Both the position numbers and the translations under genes were made by a program. Source: Hymenobacter roseosalivarius DSM 11622 (GTDB taxonomy: Bacteria > Bacteroidota > Bacteroidia > Cytophagales > Hymenobacteraceae). From it: a stretch of 64,000 bases of DNA. Positions 61,044-64,000 of the stretch are shown here, piece after piece. The notes below the pieces were generated by a model that saw nothing but the letters and a program-made list of their open reading frames with translations, was not told the DNA's origin and did no database searches. The DNA is taken from positions 227,542 through 291,541 of the forward strand of contig NZ_FWWW01000091.1 of the NCBI RefSeq assembly GCF_900176135.1. The letters are read 5' to 3'. Positions within the stretch are counted from its first letter, which is position 1. Each line of letters starts with the position of its first letter.

Positions 61044-61952
61044 TTAGCGAATAATTCGGGTATCGGCCGCCTCCACCTTCGGGGTCTGGCCGCCGCGTAG
61101 GATGGAGTTACCGGAAAATTTCATGCTTTGGTCGATGGCCGCGGCCGTGAGCCAGTCAGTTTCCGGCATCTGCCCGCTTTGGCCGAAGGCGGCGAGGGCA
61201 TTCCGGTAAGTTACCCGCTCCACCGTGTCCAGCGGCAAGCCGCGCTCGAGCATGAGCTGGGCGGTTTTGGGCACCGCCAACGGGTCGCTGATACCCCAGT
61301 CGGCGGCGCTGTTGATAAAAATGCGCTCCGGGCCGTAGTGCTTCACTACTTCAACCATGCGCTCGTTACCCATCTTGGTGTGCGGGTAGATAGTGAAAGC
61401 GGCCCAGAAGCCCCGGTCCAGCACATCCTGCACGGTTTCCTCGTTGTTGTGGTCGACGATGACCATGCCCGGGTCGAGGCCGTGCTCCAGCGCTACTTCC
61501 ATGCTGCGGAGCGTACCCTTTTTCTTGTCGCGGTGGGGCGTATGAATCTGCACCGGCAGGTTTACTTCCTTGGCCAGCTCCAGCTGCAGGCGGTAGTACT
61601 TGTCCTCGGCGGCGGTCTGGTCGTCGTAGCCAATCTCGCCCACGCCCACCACGCCTTCCTTGCTCACGAACAGCGGCAGCAGCTCCATGACTTCTTCGGC
61701 CAAGGCTTCGTTATTAGCTTCCTTCGAGTTCAGGCCAATGGTGCAGTAATGCTTGATGCCAAACTGGCTGGCCCGAAAGCGCTCGAAGCCAATAAGATGG
61801 CTATAATAGTCCTGGAACGTGCCCACCTGGGTGCGGGGCTGGCCCATCCAGAACGCCGGTTCGATGATGGCCACGACGCCGGCCTGGCGCATGGCTTCGT
61901 AGTCATCCGTTGTGCGGGAGGTCATGTGCACGTGCGGGTCGATGTAGCGCAT
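61044..61952 (-). CDS. eboB: EboB: TatD-like metal-dependent hydrolase
   Basis: 302 aa. TIM-barrel amidohydrolase with the metal-binding HVH at residues 7-9 (DPHVHMTSRTTDDYEAM). Further sites are GVVGVGEIGYDD (Glu), VQIHTPHRDK (His), VIVDHNNEETVQDVL (His) and INSAADWGISD (Asp). It lies between eboC (18 bp) and eboA (87 bp), in the canonical order. Confidence 0.85.
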   Translation of the reverse strand: MRYIDPHVHMTSRTTDDYEAMRQAGVVAIIEPAFWMGQPRTQVGTFQDYYSHLIGFERFRASQFGIKHYCTIGLNSKEANNEALAEEVMELLPLFVSKEGVVGVGEIGYDDQTAAEDKYYRLQLELAKEVNLPVQIHTPHRDKKKGTLRSMEVALEHGLDPGMVIVDHNNEETVQDVLDRGFWAAFTIYPHTKMGNERMVEVVKHYGPERIFINSAADWGISDPLAVPKTAQLMLERGLPLDTVERVTYRNALAAFGQSGQMPETDWLTAAAIDQSMKFSGNSILRGGQTPKVEAADTRIIR

Positions 61953-62039
61953 AAAGGAGCGTAAGGGTGAAGCAAAGCCGGCAGCAACGCGGGCACGGCG
62001 ATTGGTATACGTGAAATAAGGGGGAGGAGGTTCAGCGTC

Positions 62040-62909
62040 CTACCCGTAGGCTTGCGCCCCGATGCGCTCCCAGCGAGCGGCCCGCTCCTGCCCAACTACC
62101 TGTGTGCCCGATGCCTCGCTCAGTAAAGCAAGGGCGGCGGGCAGGCGGCTCTCGGCGAGGGCCAGCGTGCCGGCCTGCACCTGCAGCGCGTCGTCGCTGT
62201 GCAGCAGCCGCCGCACGTCCGGCAGCGAGTCGGCCGTGAGGTAGGGCCCCACCAGGCGCCACACTTCCGGGGTCAGGGTGCGGCCGGCGGCCCAGCGCTC
62301 GTGCGCGTAGTCGAGGAGCATATGCGCCAGCGGCTCGTTGCGCCGCTGGTCCAGGCCGTAAATCCGGTACAAGGGCCGGGCGTTGAATACCGCCTTGAGC
62401 ACCAGCTGGTTCCAGGCCTCCTGGGGCAGGTAGTCGTACGGGTAGGGGTTGCCAAGGGCAATGGCGTCGAACACGCTGGTCATGGTGGTGCGCACCCCCT
62501 CGGCCGCCCGCAGCACGTGCGTTTCGGGGTAGGGCAAGAGCGGCAAAGCGGCGTACAGCGCCGCCAGTTCGTTTAAATCGGCGGTTTTAAACAGGCGGTT
62601 TATTACGGCCGAATACTCGGCCGGACTCTGATGGGCCACGCGCAGCAGCAGCAAGGTGCGCGTGGCCTGGTCGGCGGTCCAGCCTTCGGGGTTGAAGCCC
62701 AGCCGGAGTTGCCCGGCTTCCTGCAGCTGACTTCCGGTGAGCGGCAGCGGGTGCTTGCCCGTGAACCGCGGCACCAGGCTGAACGCCAGGTACAGCGCCT
62801 TCTCAGGAAGAGGGTTTTCCAGCTGCGTGCGCAGCCACACCTGCCCGCGTTCGGGTAAGTGCAAGGTCAGCACCGCGACGAGATAGTCTTGAGAGTGCTT
62901 ATCAGTCAT
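62040..62909 (-). CDS. eboA: EboA domain protein
   Basis: 289 aa, helical and HEAT-like. It opens YLVAVLTLHLPERGQVWLRTQL, with QLRLGFNPEGWTADQATRTLLLLRVA, FKTADLNELAALYAALPLLPYPETHVLRAAEGVRTTMTSVFDAIALGNPYPYDYLPQEAWNQLVLKAVFNARPLYRIYGLDQRRNEPLAHMLLDYAHERWAAGRTL, and a C-terminal repeat-like part. The PYPYDYLPQEAWNQLVLKAVFN...P motif is characteristic of EboA. It is the first gene of the cluster; a short palindromic element lies in its upstream region. Confidence 0.82.
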   Translation of the reverse strand: MTDKHSQDYLVAVLTLHLPERGQVWLRTQLENPLPEKALYLAFSLVPRFTGKHPLPLTGSQLQEAGQLRLGFNPEGWTADQATRTLLLLRVAHQSPAEYSAVINRLFKTADLNELAALYAALPLLPYPETHVLRAAEGVRTTMTSVFDAIALGNPYPYDYLPQEAWNQLVLKAVFNARPLYRIYGLDQRRNEPLAHMLLDYAHERWAAGRTLTPEVWRLVGPYLTADSLPDVRRLLHSDDALQVQAGTLALAESRLPAALALLSEASGTQVVGQERAARWERIGAQAYG

Positions 62910-62922
62910 TAGGTGTAAAGTT

Positions 62923-63079
62923 GGAGAGCATCAACAAGTGTGGGGCAATCGGTCAGTATCAAAGGCAGGAGGGGGAGGAACTGCTGATTGGGTCAGTGCT
63001 TTTACCAACAAGTACGGCTTTCCAAGTTAACCCAAGAGGCGGGTTGACCACCACTGCCCCACACTTCTTGATGCTCTCC
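62923..63079. mobile_element. 157-bp palindromic element upstream of eboA
   Basis: 62923-62947 and 63055-63079 are inverted copies (24 of 25 bases; ggagagcatcaa-c/g-aagtgtggggca). It starts 14 bp upstream of the eboA ATG, so its left arm would lie in the leader of the ebo transcript. There is no gene inside. The next stretch to 63286 also shows CTGTTTAGGAA (63108-63118) and its inverse TTCCTAAACAG (63155-63165), and no gene. Confidence 0.6.
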
Positions 63080-63286
63080 GTATAGGATACGAATAGGATA
63101 CGGATCTGTTTAGGAAGTCGTCGAAATCAATCAGCATGACGTTCAAGCGTAATTCCTAAACAGCTCCTACGTCAACGGCGGTGAGTGGTGCCATTGCCTC
63201 GCCTGTATTTTCTGCGCGCGGGTAGGCTAAATCCCACCACGCTCCTGCCTACCTTTGGCCTCCTGCTTAATTACCTGCTGCTGCTC

Positions 63287-63661
63287 ATGCCTGCGCATGC
63301 CTCCCGGCTTTACTTCAACAACCCCGTGGGACGAGTCTTGGAACACCCCGATGGTTACGCTCATATCATCTACGAGCCCGGCCCCCGCAAGCTAGACTAT
63401 CTCCAGGCCTTCCTCACCCACACGGGCCAGCGCCTGCGGTGCTGGCACAAGCTTTTCAGCGACCAGCGCCTGATGGCCCCCTTCACCCCGGAGGAAAGCC
63501 AGTAGATTGTGGACTATTGGCTCACGGCCGAGCAGCGCGGCACCTCCGCCATTTACGGGGCCGTGCTGCTGCCCCAGGACGCGTTTGCCCGCCTCTACGT
63601 GAGGACAGAATGGGGCAGGCAGCTTCTATCTTCGAAAACAAGGACAGCAGGGCGGTCATAG
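63287..63661 (+). pseudogene. Conserved hypothetical protein of Hymenobacter type, nonsense-mutated
   Basis: From ATG 63287 it reads SRLYFNNPVGRVLEHPDGYAHIIYEPGPRKLDYLQAFLTHTGQRLRCWHKLFSDQRLMAPFTPEESQ, then TAG at 63503-63505, then continues in the same frame with IVDYWLTAEQRGTSAIYGAVLLPQDAFARLYV and ends at 63659-63661. The pattern (RLYF.N..GRV...P.G......GPR, then MAPF.PEE) recalls short STAS-like hypothetical proteins I associate with Hymenobacter. The stop replaces a Trp or Gln codon. Confidence 0.5.
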
Positions 63662-63694
63662 TTTCCTGGCTGGCCCCCTTGGGGACAGAAAATA

Positions 63695-63968
63695 GGGTGT
63701 TGTGAAACAACTAGGGAAAACCCTCCAGTCGAGGTTTTACCAGCTAGGTTGTTGGTGATAAGGTGCTCATGCGCCGTAAGAGCAGCGAAAAACCGCTAGT
63801 CTTACACGTCCCTTAAGGCTATTGAAAGACGGTAGCGAAAAGGAACGTTTACGCTATACTTCCTGACTCTACAGCAAATAAGTCATTGATTGACAGTTCG
63901 GTACTATATAAAACCAAGTATGTGTATACCCGACTCGGAGGGTTTCCCCTAGTTGTTTCACAACACCC
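63695..63968. mobile_element. 273/274-bp MITE-like element, copy 2
   Basis: It starts GGGTGTTGTGAAACAACTAG and ends with the inverse (CTAGTTGTTTCACAACACCC) at 63968. Read on the minus strand, it shares the order of words with copy 1 at 43268-43540. It has no gene. The ends of the two copies match at most positions, and the interior is more diverged. Confidence 0.7.
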
Positions 63969-64000
63969 ACCTATCCGAAGGTGGAAAAGCAGTGCCGGCT

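Noticed and set aside
1..64000. CRISPR arrays, tRNA or rRNA genes
   Set aside because: No regular short direct repeats with spacers and no rRNA-like segments were seen; I could not run a tRNA search, so a tRNA could be missed.

Overview
The window looks like chromosome from a GC-rich Bacteroidota of the Hymenobacter type (Cytophagales). The pointers are a carboxypeptidase-regulatory TonB-dependent receptor, many lipoproteins with Bacteroidota-style lipoboxes, IPT and choice-of-anchor type secreted proteins, a DUF6503-type protein, ECF sigma/zinc-finger anti-sigma pairs, and protein sequences that resemble Hymenobacter families I know. No search was possible, so the genus is an inference. I saw no rRNA, tRNA or CRISPR array.

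Layout. 0-8.5 kb: an intact S9 dipeptidyl peptidase and a chlorite-dismutase-like gene among broken genes (DUF885 peptidase, GNAT, outer-membrane protein, IPT lipoprotein, GDCCVxC zinc-ribbon protein, isochorismatase-DUF2171 fusion). 8.7-15.8 kb: an IS3 scrap, a YyaL-type thioredoxin-domain lipoprotein, a disulfide oxidoreductase, and a redox group (peroxiredoxin, AraC regulator, AhpD-like protein). 15.9-22 kb: a haloacid-dehalogenase pseudogene, a second AhpD-like gene, a deleted flavodoxin-like gene, a haloalkane-dehalogenase-type hydrolase, an ECF sigma/anti-sigma pair and a second disulfide oxidoreductase. 22-26.6 kb: a tightly overlapped operon (DUF2892, SRPBCC, lipoprotein, ECF sigma with a Cys-rich tail), a GNAT and a cellulose-synthase-like glycosyltransferase.

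27-37.6 kb is the most interesting block. A TIGR04282 glycosyltransferase, a TonB-dependent receptor, a YnjBCD-like ABC importer (lipoprotein binding protein, two permeases, ATPase), two adjacent paralogous amidotransferase-fold-like proteins and a radical SAM enzyme run on the plus strand, and a convergent TIGR04283 glycosyltransferase closes the block. It reads as one uptake-and-modification pathway of unknown substrate.

37.6-43.5 kb: a HelD-type helicase, then decayed MFS, DsrE-like and porin genes with inverted repeats and a 273-bp MITE-like element. 43.8-55.9 kb: three paralogous PQQ-dehydrogenase-like beta-propellers (one beside a cytochrome c lipoprotein), an HxlR/SDR divergent pair, a frameshifted nitrilase whose 3' end is duplicated 2.2 kb away, a nonsense-mutated SDR and a GAF protein. 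56-62.9 kb: a complete ebo-type cluster (eboF, E, D, C, B, A on the minus strand). The end holds a short palindromic element in the eboA upstream region, a nonsense-mutated hypothetical gene and a second copy of the 273-bp element.

The overall theme is a mosaic. Long intact operons (importer block, ebo, ECF operon) alternate with islands of pseudogenes carrying nonsense codons, small indels and internal deletions. The islands also hold small non-autonomous repeats.
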